This document shows positions 16,328-23,945 of a DNA stretch of 37,777 nucleotides, piece by piece (the first letter of the stretch is position 1; each line of letters starts with the position of its first letter). Source of the DNA: JAVKFF01 sp040226215 (GTDB taxonomy: Bacteria; Pseudomonadota; Alphaproteobacteria; DSM-16000; Inquilinaceae). The translations under genes were made by a program, and so were the position numbers. The notes beneath the pieces were generated by a model. That model was not told the origin of the DNA. It ran no database searches and saw nothing but the letters and a program-made list of their open reading frames with translations. The stretch covers positions 1 through 37,777 of the forward strand of contig JAVKFF010000172.1 in assembly GCA_040226215.1 (NCBI GenBank), given 5' to 3'.

Positions 16328-17899
16328 TTGCCGCGACGCCTCCTAGCCCTTGCGGCGGCCATCCTCACGGCCGTCCTCGCCGCCTGCGCGCCGGGAGACC
16401 TCTCGCTCGTCCAGCGCACCAGCCTGATCGCCCGCGACGTCACGCCGCCGCCGCGCGGAGTCGACCCCACGGTCTACGAGACCTACGCGGCGATCTGGAC
16501 CTTCCACGTCGCCCAGCCGGATTTCGCGCGCATCTCCGTCTCCGCCTTCGACGGTCTGCAGGACCTCGACCCGGAGATCGACGCCATGCGCCGCGGCGAC
16601 GTGGTGATCCTCACCCGCGCCGGTCAGGAACTGGCCCGCTACCCGCTCACCGTCCCGGCCTCCGATGCCGGCGGCTGGGCCTATGCCGTGACCGACGGGC
16701 TGGCGCTCGCCACCGCCGCCTCACCGGCGCTCGCCAATGCCAGCCTGGACGACCGCCAGGAGGCGATCCTCGACGGCGCCACCGACGCGCTCGACCGCTA
16801 TTCGCGCTACCTCACGCCCGACGAGGCGGAGGCGCAGGCCGCCTATCTCACCGGCTATGGCGGTGTCGGGCTGCTGCTCGACCAGGGCGACGGGGGCATG
16901 GTGGTGATCCGCGAGGTGTTTCCCAACGGGCCGGCCGCCGCGGCGGGGGTCGGCGAGGGCTGGCGCATCATCGCGGTGGACGGCCAGGACGCCATCGGGC
17001 TGGAACTGGCGGAGCTTGCCGAACGCCTGCGCGGCCCCATCGGCTCGGCGGTCAGCGTCGCCTTCCTCGACCAGCGCGGCCAGACCCGCTCGGTCAACCT
17101 GCGCCGTGCCCAGGTCGTGCCCAACGTCATCCATGCCGAGCGGCAGGGCTCGATCGGCATCGTCGAGATCGGCGGTTTCAACAGCGACGCACCCTCGGCC
17201 ATCCGGTCCCAGGTCTCCCAGTTGCTGCGCCAGGGCCCGATGACCGGGCTGATCCTCGACCTGCGCGGCAATCCGGGCGGCCTGCTCGACACCGCCAAGG
17301 AGGTGGCCGACCTGTTCCTCGCCTCCGGCGAGATCGTCTACACCATCGCCCGCAACGAGCAGCTCTCGCGCTCCTTCAGCGCCGACCCGGTGGAAATCGC
17401 GGCCGGCGTGCCCATGGTGGTGCTGATCGACGGCGGCTCCGCCTCGGCGTCGGAGATCCTGGCCGGCAGCCTGCAGGACCGCGGCCGGGCGGTCGTCGTG
17501 GGCACCACCTCCTACGGCAAGGGCAGCGTCCAGACCCGGCTCGAGCTGCGCAATGGCGGCGCCCTGCTGGTCACCGCCTCGCGCTATTACGTGCCCTCGG
17601 GCATCACCGTCGACCAGCAGGGCGTGCTGCCGACCATCTGCACCGCCGACGCCGGCACCGCGACCGAGGCCATCGGCAATTTCATGTCCGGCCGCACCGA
17701 CACGCCGACCTCGCTGGAGGCGACCCGCCGCCAGGCACCGGAGAACCAGCAGGCGCTCGACCGCGTGCGCGACGCCTGTCCGGACGACCGTCGCCTGGCC
17801 GATATCGACATGGAGGTGGCGCTGGCCGTGCTCGCCGATCCCGCCATCTACGCCCGGGCGCTGTCCGCCCAGATCGTCGCGCTCGCCCACAACTACTGA
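16328..17899 (+). CDS. S41 family (C-terminal processing type) periplasmic lipoprotein protease
   Basis: The 523-residue product begins MPRRLLALAAAILTAVLAAC, a lipoprotein signal with Cys20 as the lipidation site. After an N-terminal region comes a helix DGATDALDRYSRYLTPDEAE, a PDZ domain (about residues 175-260, VGLLLDQGDGGMVVIREVFP, GWRIIAVDGQDA), and the S41 catalytic domain with LILDLRGNPGGLLDTA, the Ser motif GGSASASEILAGSLQD (about 369-384) and the Lys of TSYGKGSVQT (Lys398). These give a Ser-Lys dyad as in Prc/CtpA. The TTG at 16328 has GAGGGAG upstream and yields a perfect signal peptide; an ATG at 16280 would add 16 residues and spoil it. Substrates are unknown. Confidence 0.92.
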   Translation: MPRRLLALAAAILTAVLAACAPGDLSLVQRTSLIARDVTPPPRGVDPTVYETYAAIWTFHVAQPDFARISVSAFDGLQDLDPEIDAMRRGDVVILTRAGQELARYPLTVPASDAGGWAYAVTDGLALATAASPALANASLDDRQEAILDGATDALDRYSRYLTPDEAEAQAAYLTGYGGVGLLLDQGDGGMVVIREVFPNGPAAAAGVGEGWRIIAVDGQDAIGLELAELAERLRGPIGSAVSVAFLDQRGQTRSVNLRRAQVVPNVIHAERQGSIGIVEIGGFNSDAPSAIRSQVSQLLRQGPMTGLILDLRGNPGGLLDTAKEVADLFLASGEIVYTIARNEQLSRSFSADPVEIAAGVPMVVLIDGGSASASEILAGSLQDRGRAVVVGTTSYGKGSVQTRLELRNGGALLVTASRYYVPSGITVDQQGVLPTICTADAGTATEAIGNFMSGRTDTPTSLEATRRQAPENQQALDRVRDACPDDRRLADIDMEVALAVLADPAIYARALSAQIVALAHNY

Positions 17900-17954
17900 G
17901 CAGACCCGCCCGGCTTCGCATGACCGGCCCGCATCGCCGGCCGCCCTGCCCCGC

Positions 17955-17982
17955 TTGACACGGCGCCGGCGATGCTTATGTT
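17955..17982 (+). promoter_or_regulatory. Strong sigma70 promoter of rpmG
   Basis: A perfect TTGACA (17955-17960), a 16-base spacer and TATGTT (17977-17982) lie upstream of rpmG. Expected initiation near 17989 gives a leader of about 67 bases. It is the best consensus match I found in the window, fitting a ribosomal protein gene. Confidence 0.7.
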
Positions 17983-18055
17983 GCGCGCTTCGAATTGCCA
18001 CCGGCGCCACTGGCGCGTACGGTAGCCAGACACCATCCCCTGGGGACATGCCGCC

Positions 18056-18223
18056 ATGGCCAAGCCGAGCACCATCAAGATCCGCATGGTCAGCACCGCC
18101 GACACCGGCTTCTTCTACGTCACCAAGAAGAACCCGAAGACGACGACCGACAAGCTGACGATGCGCAAATTCGATCCCGTCGCGCGCAGGCACGTCGAGT
18201 TCAAGGAAGCCAAGATCAAGTAG
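18056..18223 (+). CDS. rpmG: Large ribosomal subunit protein bL33
   Basis: The 55-residue protein reads MAKPSTIKIRMVSTADTGFF, then YVTKKNPKTTTDKLTMRKFD and PVARRHVEFKEAKIK. This is the standard bL33 pattern of proteobacteria, with TIKIRMVSTADTGFFYVTKKNP and the KFDPVARRHVEFKE C terminus. It has no CxxC pairs, so it is the zinc-independent form. The gene is monocistronic: its own strong promoter lies upstream and a T-tailed hairpin starts about 57 bases after the stop. Position near rnr is common in alphaproteobacteria. Confidence 0.97.
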   Translation: MAKPSTIKIRMVSTADTGFFYVTKKNPKTTTDKLTMRKFDPVARRHVEFKEAKIK

Positions 18224-18279
18224 GGTCGTGGCGTCCTTTCGAGGACGCGCCGCCGCCGATCGGCGACCGCACTGATCGA

Positions 18280-18312
18280 GGGCCACGGGGCAGCTGCCGC
18301 GCGGCCCTTTTT
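18280..18312 (+). terminator. Rho-independent terminator of rpmG
   Basis: GGGCC (18280-18284) pairs with GGCCC (18303-18307), with further pairing inside (GGC/GCC), and five T follow at 18308-18312. It separates rpmG from dinB. Confidence 0.8.
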
Positions 18313-18399
18313 CATGCCCTCGAGGCGGGATTGCGCCGCCGCCGGCCATCCCGGCGAATCGGCCTGCACAGCGCCTGGGCGTTCGGGCATGATCGGGCG

Positions 18400-19668
18400 A
18401 TGAGCGCGCTGCCGCACATCTGCCGCGACTGTACCCACGCCTTCACCGCCGCCGCCGGGACCCGGCGCTGCCCGCAATGCGGCGGTACCCGCCTCGTCGC
18501 CGACCCGGAACTGCACGACCTCACCATCGCCCATCTGGACTGCGACGCCTTCTACGCGGCGGTGGAGAAGCGGGACAATCCGGAGTTGGTGGACAAGCCG
18601 GTGCTGATCGGCGGCGGCCGCCGGGGTGTGGTCTCCACGGCCTGCTATGTCGCCCGGCTCTACGGCGCCCATTCCGCACAGCCCATGTTCAAGGCGCTGA
18701 AGGCCTGCCCCGACGCCGTCGTCATCAAGCCGGACTTCAGGAAATACAGCGCGGTAGGCCGCGAGGTTCGCGCGCTGATGGAGGAGCTCACCCCGCTCGT
18801 CGAGCCGATATCGATCGACGAGGCCTTTCTCGACCTCTCGGGCACCGAGCGCCTGCACCACCGCAGCGCGGCGGAGAGCTGCGTCTGGCTGGTTCGCGAG
18901 ATCGAGCGGCGCATCGGCATCACCGCGTCGATCGGGCTCAGCTACAACAAGTTCCTCGCCAAGGTCGCCTCGGACCTCGACAAGCCGCGCGGCTTTGCCA
19001 TTATCAGCCGGGCGGCGGCGTCCGATTTCCTGGCGCCGCGCGGCGTCTCGACGATCTGGGGCGTGGGCAAGGCGCTGTGCCGCAAGCTGGAGGCCGACGG
19101 CATCCGCACCATCGCCCATCTGCGCCGCTTCGACGAGCGCACGCTGCTGGAGCGCTACGGCTCCATGGGCCGGCGGCTCTGGCGCTTCGCCCGCGGTCTC
19201 GACGACCGCACGGTGCAGCCGGGCCACGTGGCCAAGACGATCTCGGCGGAGACCACCTTCAACGACGACCAGGGCGACTTCCCCACCCTGAAGTCCCGCC
19301 TCTGGCCGCTCTGCGAGAAGGTGGCCGACCGGCTGAAGGCCAAGCACCTTGCCGGCCGCACCGTGGTGCTCAAGCTCAAGACCGCCGATTTCCGCCAGAT
19401 CACCCGCAGCCACACCCTGGCCGCGCCGACCCAGCTCGCCGACACGCTCTACCGCACCGCCCTGCCCATGCTCCAGGGAGAGTGCAACGGTACGCTCTAC
19501 CGGCTGATCGGCATCGGCGCCAACGAGCTCGACAGCGCCGACCGCGCCGACCCGCCCGACCTGCTCGACCCCGACCTGGAGCGCCGCCGCAGCGTGGAGA
19601 AGGCCATCGACGCGGTGCGCGCCAAGCTCGGCGACACGGCCGCGATCAGGAAGGGCCGCGGGCTGTAA
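18400..19668 (+). CDS. dinB: DNA polymerase IV with N-terminal zinc ribbon
   Basis: DinB is a Y-family translesion polymerase. The 422-residue protein carries catalytic acids in AHLDCDAFYAAVEKRDNPEL (Asp47) and SIDEAFLDLSG (Asp140-Glu141), the nucleotide-binding VVSTACYVARLYGAHSAQPM region, the thumb motif SYNKFLAKVASDLDKPRG, and a little-finger domain with SAETTFNDDQGD. Ahead of the polymerase lies a small ribbon with CRDC (Cys8, Cys11) and CPQC (Cys24, Cys27), a likely zinc site that Escherichia coli DinB lacks; I believe similar extensions occur in other alphaproteobacterial DinBs. The ATG at 18400 is needed to include the ribbon. It converges on eipB with only six bases between stops. No LexA box was recognised upstream. 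Confidence 0.95.
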   Translation: MSALPHICRDCTHAFTAAAGTRRCPQCGGTRLVADPELHDLTIAHLDCDAFYAAVEKRDNPELVDKPVLIGGGRRGVVSTACYVARLYGAHSAQPMFKALKACPDAVVIKPDFRKYSAVGREVRALMEELTPLVEPISIDEAFLDLSGTERLHHRSAAESCVWLVREIERRIGITASIGLSYNKFLAKVASDLDKPRGFAIISRAAASDFLAPRGVSTIWGVGKALCRKLEADGIRTIAHLRRFDERTLLERYGSMGRRLWRFARGLDDRTVQPGHVAKTISAETTFNDDQGDFPTLKSRLWPLCEKVADRLKAKHLAGRTVVLKLKTADFRQITRSHTLAAPTQLADTLYRTALPMLQGECNGTLYRLIGIGANELDSADRADPPDLLDPDLERRRSVEKAIDAVRAKLGDTAAIRKGRGL

Positions 19669-19674
19669 GGCTGG

Positions 19675-20463
19675 TCAACACTCCACGCGCTCGAGTTCCT
19701 CCAGCGCCGACAGCGTGCCTTCCAGGACGAAGTCGCCATAGTTGATCTCCATCGCCCTGACGACGCCGTTCTCCAGGAGGTCGATGGTGATCTCCGAGGT
19801 CGGCTCCGCGCCCTGCTGGGAGGCGTCGAAGAAGGCGAGCGCGACGCGCCAGCCCGGGTGGCGCAGCAGCGGGTTGTCGTCCTCCGCCCACGGCTCGAGC
19901 TCTCCGGAGATCACCGCCGTCACCTCGCTGAGGCCTGTGGCGTCGCTGCCGTCGAAGACCAGGGCGGTGAAGAAGCGTTCGCCGGCCGCCGCCCGCTCCA
20001 TCAGCTCCAGCGTGTGGAAGGACGGGAAGATGGCCTCGGCCGGCAGATCGGCCTCTCCCTGCCGCGGCTGGCTGTAGCGCACGGTGCCGCCATCGGCGCC
20101 CATCTCCGCCTCGCCCTCGGCGATCTCGTCGGTCTCGCCGTTGAGGACGAATTCCGAGCGGAAGGTCATGCGGTCGCCCGCCAGGGTCTCGAAGGTCTCG
20201 TAATGGCTCTCGGTCTCTAGGAGGTCGCCTTCGGGTCCCGCCAGGGTGACGGTGATGTGCTGCTCGGTCACCCAGCCCTCGCAGCTCCGGTCCCAGAGGA
20301 ACAGCATGCGGCCCTCCGCCCCGCTCAGCCGGCGCGAGCCGGTATCCGCCATCTCCAGGGTATAGGCCGCGCGGTGCGGCGCGATCTGCGCCATCGCCTC
20401 GGGGAGACCGGCAATCGCGAGGATGGCGGCCGCGGTTGCGGGAATGGCGGCTTTCGACACCAT
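19675..20463 (-). CDS. eipB: EipB-family (DUF1849) periplasmic cell-envelope integrity protein
   Basis: The 262-residue protein has a cleavable signal peptide (MVSKAAIPATAAAILAIAGL then PEAMA before Gln26). The mature part shows the DUF1849 pattern: IAPHRAAYTLEMADTGSRRL, then MLFLWDRSCEGWVTEQHITV, and the C-terminal LLENGVVRAMEINYGDFVLE. Two Cys stand out, Cys61 in SCEGW and the very last residue Cys262. In Brucella EipB the equivalent Cys pair forms a disulfide that stabilises the periplasmic beta-spiral fold, and the protein supports envelope integrity. The ATG at 20463 has AGGAGG nearby upstream. Divergent from the dehydrogenase gene and convergent with dinB. The exact molecular role of the family is not settled. 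Confidence 0.9.
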   Translation of the reverse strand: MVSKAAIPATAAAILAIAGLPEAMAQIAPHRAAYTLEMADTGSRRLSGAEGRMLFLWDRSCEGWVTEQHITVTLAGPEGDLLETESHYETFETLAGDRMTFRSEFVLNGETDEIAEGEAEMGADGGTVRYSQPRQGEADLPAEAIFPSFHTLELMERAAAGERFFTALVFDGSDATGLSEVTAVISGELEPWAEDDNPLLRHPGWRVALAFFDASQQGAEPTSEITIDLLENGVVRAMEINYGDFVLEGTLSALEELERVEC

Positions 20464-20591
20464 GGGCTCTTCCCTCCTGGGACTGTGTCGGGCAGCTTCC
20501 TTAGCTGATGAAGCCGGAATCGCAACCGGCTGATCGCCATGGACATATGGCTTGGATGGCCGGCAACTGAACAAGGGATCACGGTTTTTTC

Positions 20592-21569
20592 ATGAACGAC
20601 CAGACCACCGGCCGCCCGCGGCTGCTGCTTACCCGCACCTACCCCGCCGCGGTGGAGACGCGTGCCCGCCGGGACTACGCGGCCGAGCTCAACCCGGAGG
20701 ACGCGCCCTACGGACCCGACGAGCTGATCGCCCGCGCCGCCGGCAAGGACGGGCTGCTCCTGTGCAGTCCCAACCGGCTGACGGCGGAGACCATCGCCGC
20801 CCTGCCCGAGAGCGTGAGGATCGCCGCCACCTTCTCCGTGGGCACCGACCATATCGACCTCGACGCCGCCCGGGCGCGCGGTCTCGTCGTCACCAACACG
20901 CCCGACGTGCTGACCGACGCCACGGCAGAGATCGCGCTCCTGCTCATCCTCGGCGCCGCCCGCCGGGCGCATGAGGGCGAGCGCCTGGTGCGCGAGGCCG
21001 CCTGGACCGGCTGGACACCGACCCAGCTGATGGGCGTGGAGCTCAAGGGCCGGCGCCTCGCCATCATCGGCATGGGGCGCATCGGCCAGGCGCTCGCCGC
21101 CCGCGCCCGCGCCTGCGGCATGGAGATCCACTACCACAACCGCCGCCGCCTGCCGGCGCACGAGGAGGCGGGAGCGACCTACCACGACAGCGTCGAGGGC
21201 ATCCTAAAAGTCGCCGACGTGGTCACCCTGCACTGTCCGGCGACGCCGGAGACCCGTCACCTGATCAATGCCGGCACGATCGAGCTGCTGCCCGAGGGCG
21301 CCATCGTCGTCAACACCGCGCGCGGTGCCGTGGTCGACGACGAGGCGCTGATCGCGGCGCTCAGGCGCGGCCGGCTGCGGGCCGCCGGCCTCGACGTCTT
21401 CGAGGGCAAGCCGCAGGTGTACCCGGGCTATCTCGGCCTGCCCAACACCTTCCTCCTGCCCCATCTCGGCAGCGCCACGGTGGAAACCCGCAACGCCATG
21501 GGCTTCCGCGCGCTCGACAATCTCGACGCCTTCTTCCGCGGCGAGGACCCGCCCGACCGGGTGGCGTGA
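20592..21569 (+). CDS. D-2-hydroxyacid dehydrogenase (glyoxylate/hydroxypyruvate reductase-like)
   Basis: The 325-residue protein is an NAD(P)-dependent D-isomer 2-hydroxyacid dehydrogenase. The N-terminal part has FSVGTDHIDLDAARARG and NTPDVLTDATAEIALLLI. The Rossmann motif is LAIIGMGRIGQALAARARAC, followed by HYHNRRRLP; the basic NRRR after the second strand suggests NADP preference. The catalytic Arg is in VNTARGAVVDDEAL, the Glu in LDVFEGKPQVYPGY, and the His in LLPHLGSATVETRNAM. This combination resembles the glyoxylate/hydroxypyruvate reductase group, but gluconate or formate relatives cannot be excluded by eye. It is divergent from eipB; a repeat-containing 261-base spacer separates it from the convergent aspS. 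Confidence 0.9.
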   Translation: MNDQTTGRPRLLLTRTYPAAVETRARRDYAAELNPEDAPYGPDELIARAAGKDGLLLCSPNRLTAETIAALPESVRIAATFSVGTDHIDLDAARARGLVVTNTPDVLTDATAEIALLLILGAARRAHEGERLVREAAWTGWTPTQLMGVELKGRRLAIIGMGRIGQALAARARACGMEIHYHNRRRLPAHEEAGATYHDSVEGILKVADVVTLHCPATPETRHLINAGTIELLPEGAIVVNTARGAVVDDEALIAALRRGRLRAAGLDVFEGKPQVYPGYLGLPNTFLLPHLGSATVETRNAMGFRALDNLDAFFRGEDPPDRVA

Positions 21570-21626
21570 AGCCCGAGGGAAGGCGAAGAAAGCGCGATAT
21601 CTTGTTGATATAGTAGACATCTCCCA

Positions 21627-21657
21627 GTCATCCCCGCGAAAGCGGGGATCCAGTCGG
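21627..21657 (+). repeat. REP-like palindromic repeat, left copy
   Basis: A 31-bp element begins GTCATCCCCGCGAAAGCGGG and ends GATCCAGTCGG. Its inner part folds as TCCCCGC-GAAA-GCGGGGA, a GNRA-type hairpin. It is inverted relative to the copy at 21675-21705, with 17 bases between. Confidence 0.85.
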
Positions 21658-21674
21658 ACTCGCAACCGGCACCG

Positions 21675-21705
21675 CCGACTGGATTCCCGCTTTCGCGGGA
21701 ATGAC
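21675..21705 (-). repeat. REP-like palindromic repeat, right (inverted) copy
   Basis: Read on the minus strand it begins GTCATTCCCGCGAAAGCGGG and ends AATCCAGTCGG. It differs from the left copy at two positions only, and these pair with each other in the inner hairpin (C-G there, T-A here). Confidence 0.85.
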
Positions 21706-21739
21706 ATGGAAAGTTTAGCGATATCAAATAGTTCGCGTC

Positions 21740-21787
21740 GTCCCGTGCGCGGTGCGGCGCGTCAGTGCCGCGCCGCAGACCCGGGAC
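21740..21787. terminator. GC-rich hairpin in the convergent spacer before aspS
   Basis: TGCGGCGCG (21753-21761) pairs exactly with CGCGCCGCA (21769-21777) around a 7-base loop, and GTCCCG (21740-21745) with CGGGAC (21782-21787) can form an outer stem. No T run follows on either strand, so a terminator role is only a guess from its place between convergent genes. Confidence 0.4.
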
Positions 21788-21830
21788 CGGCTTCCCGGCT
21801 TCTCGGCGCCACGACCGGGTTGCCGCGCCG

Positions 21831-23642
21831 CTACCCCGCCGCCTGCTTCGCGGGCTTGGGCAGGTCGAGGCGGATGGAGAGTTCCTTCAGCCGGGCCGGC
21901 TCGACCTCCGCCGGGGCCTGCATCATCAGATCCTCGGCGCGCTGGTTCATCGGGAAGCAGATGACCTCGCGGATGTTCGGCTCGTCGGCCAGCAGCATGA
22001 CGATGCGGTCGATGCCGGGGGCCGAGCCGCCATGCGGCGGGGCGCCGAAACGCATGGCGTTGAGCATGCCGCCGAAGCGCTCCTCGAGCACCTCACGGTC
22101 GTAGCCGGCGATCTCGAAGGCCTTGATCATGATCTCCGGCTTGTGGTTCCGAATGGCACCGGAGGACAGCTCCACGCCGTTGCACACGATGTCGTACTGG
22201 AAGGCCTTGATGGTCAGCGGATCGTCGTGCTCCAGCGCCTCCAGCCCGCCCTGCGGCATGGAGAAGGGGTTGTGGGAGAAGTCGACCCGGCCGGTTTCCT
22301 CGTTCAGCTCGAACATCGGGAAATCGACGATCCAGCAGAAGTCGAAGCGGTCATGGGCGATCACGCCCATCTCCTCGCCGATGCGGGTGCGCGCCTTGCC
22401 GGCGAACTTCTCCGCCTCGGGCTTCTGGTCGCACACGAAGAAGACGGCGTCGCCATCCGCCAGTCCGGCCGTTTCCTTCAGCGCCGCCTGCGCCGCTGCG
22501 GGCACGAACTTGGCGATCGGCCCCTTGCCCTCGCCCTCGGCGAACAGGATGTAGCCCAGCCCCGGCGCGCCTTCCGCCTGCGCCCAGCCGTTCAGCTTGT
22601 CGAAGAAGCTGCGCGGCCGGTCGCCGACCTGGGGCGCGCCGATGGCGCGCACCACGCCGCCCTTGGCGATGACGCCCTTGAAGGCGCGGAACTCGACGTC
22701 GTCGCGGGCGAAGATTTCGGTCACGTCGGTGATCACCAGCGGGTTGCGCAGGTCCGGCTTGTCGGTGCCGTATTTCAGCATCGCCTCGGCATAGGGGATG
22801 CGCGGGAAAGGCGGCTTCGTCACCGGCCTCGCGGTACCGGTGAAGTCCCCGAACTCCTCGAAGACGCCGGCCAGCACCGGCTCGATCGCATTGAAAACAT
22901 CGTCCTGGGTGACGAAGCTCATCTCGAAGTCGAGCTGGTAGAACTCGCCCGGGCTGCGGTCCGCCCGGCTGTCCTCGTCGCGGAAGCAGGGCGCGATCTG
23001 GAAGTATTTGTCGAAGCCCGACATCATCAGCAGCTGCTTGAACTGCTGCGGCGCCTGCGGCAGGGCGTAGAACTTGCCCGGATGCAGCCGGGAGGGCACC
23101 AGGAAGTCTCGCGCGCCCTCGGGGCTGGTCGCGGTCAGGATCGGCGTCTGGTACTCGCGGAAGCCCTGCTCGATCATGCGCCGGCGGATCGAGGAGATGA
23201 CGTCCGAGCGCAGCGCGATGTTGCGCTGCATCTTGAGGCGCCGGAGATCCAGATAGCGGTGGCGCAGGCGCACCTCCTCGCCCGCGTCCTCGTCGGAATT
23301 CACCTGCAGCGGCAGCAGTTGCGCCGCCGACTGCAGCTCGAAATCGTCGATGCGCACCTCGATGCGGCCGGTCGGCAGCTTGTCGTTGACCGTTTCCGGA
23401 TCGCGCTTGACGACCCGGCCCGTCACCGTGATCACGCTCTCGTTGCGCGCCGCCTCGACCGCCTGGAAACGGGGGCTGTCCGAGTCCACCACGCACTGGG
23501 TCAGTCCATAGTGGTCGCGCAGGTCGACGAAGAGCAGGTTGCCATGATCGCGCTTGCGGTGGATCCAGCCCGACAGGCGGACGGTGTCGCCGGCATGGCT
23601 CTCGCGCAGGGCGCCACAATCATGGGTGCGGAAGGGGTGCAT
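21831..23642 (-). CDS. aspS: Aspartate-tRNA ligase, probably non-discriminating
   Basis: The 603-residue enzyme is a bacterial-type AspRS: N-terminal OB-fold (GWIHRKRDHGNLLFVDLRDH), class II motif 2 in PCFRDEDSRADRSPGEFYQL followed by DFEMSFV, the inserted GAD domain between motifs 2 and 3, and motif 3 GGSAPGIDRIVMLLADE. His33 in RKRDHG occupies the place where Pseudomonas non-discriminating AspRS has His31 and the discriminating E. coli enzyme has Leu, which favours charging of both tRNA(Asp) and tRNA(Asn). Together with gatCAB in this window that suggests indirect Asn-tRNA(Asn) formation. The ATG at 23642 begins MHPFRTHDCG, a typical start. A perfect TTGACA lies about 100 bases upstream. 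Confidence 0.96.
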   Translation of the reverse strand: MHPFRTHDCGALRESHAGDTVRLSGWIHRKRDHGNLLFVDLRDHYGLTQCVVDSDSPRFQAVEAARNESVITVTGRVVKRDPETVNDKLPTGRIEVRIDDFELQSAAQLLPLQVNSDEDAGEEVRLRHRYLDLRRLKMQRNIALRSDVISSIRRRMIEQGFREYQTPILTATSPEGARDFLVPSRLHPGKFYALPQAPQQFKQLLMMSGFDKYFQIAPCFRDEDSRADRSPGEFYQLDFEMSFVTQDDVFNAIEPVLAGVFEEFGDFTGTARPVTKPPFPRIPYAEAMLKYGTDKPDLRNPLVITDVTEIFARDDVEFRAFKGVIAKGGVVRAIGAPQVGDRPRSFFDKLNGWAQAEGAPGLGYILFAEGEGKGPIAKFVPAAAQAALKETAGLADGDAVFFVCDQKPEAEKFAGKARTRIGEEMGVIAHDRFDFCWIVDFPMFELNEETGRVDFSHNPFSMPQGGLEALEHDDPLTIKAFQYDIVCNGVELSSGAIRNHKPEIMIKAFEIAGYDREVLEERFGGMLNAMRFGAPPHGGSAPGIDRIVMLLADEPNIREVICFPMNQRAEDLMMQAPAEVEPARLKELSIRLDLPKPAKQAAG

Positions 23643-23945
23643 CGCGGATGGACTCGTCGATCGGTTGCGGAGGCCGCGGCGACGGCGCGAAACCGACCGC
23701 CGGAAGGCGCGGGACGGGCCGGAAAAGGCACCGTCCGCCGTGCTTTGTCAAGGGCCGCCCCCGGCCGGGCTCCTACGCCCGACTACCCCGGGCCGGTCGC
23801 GGGCGCACCCGCTCGCCACGCGGTTTCCGCAAGCGCCCCAAGCGACCACACGTCACACCCCGGCTGGTCGCGGACGTGCTCCGCTCCCGCCCGGCCGGCA
23901 TCCGCTCTAGGCTTGCGGCAAGAGAGCGTCTAGAAGCGGGGTACC
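23643..23945. other. Divergent spacer between aspS and rnd
   Basis: This 303-base GC-rich gap has no convincing gene. It holds the candidate aspS promoter on the minus strand (see separate entry). Near its right end is CTTGCGGCAAG followed by TCTAGA just before rnd, possibly part of the rnd promoter. I see nothing else that can be supported. Confidence 0.5.
23723..23751 (-). promoter_or_regulatory. Candidate aspS promoter
   Basis: On the minus strand a perfect TTGACA (23751-23746) is followed 17 bases later by CCTTTT (23728-23723), a poor -10. Initiation near 23716 would give a leader of about 74 bases. Confidence 0.35.

Noticed and set aside
21627..21705. Possible CRISPR remnant from two related 31-bp repeats
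   Set aside because: There are only two copies, in inverted rather than direct orientation, with a 17-base interval and no cas genes; a REP-like palindrome pair fits better.
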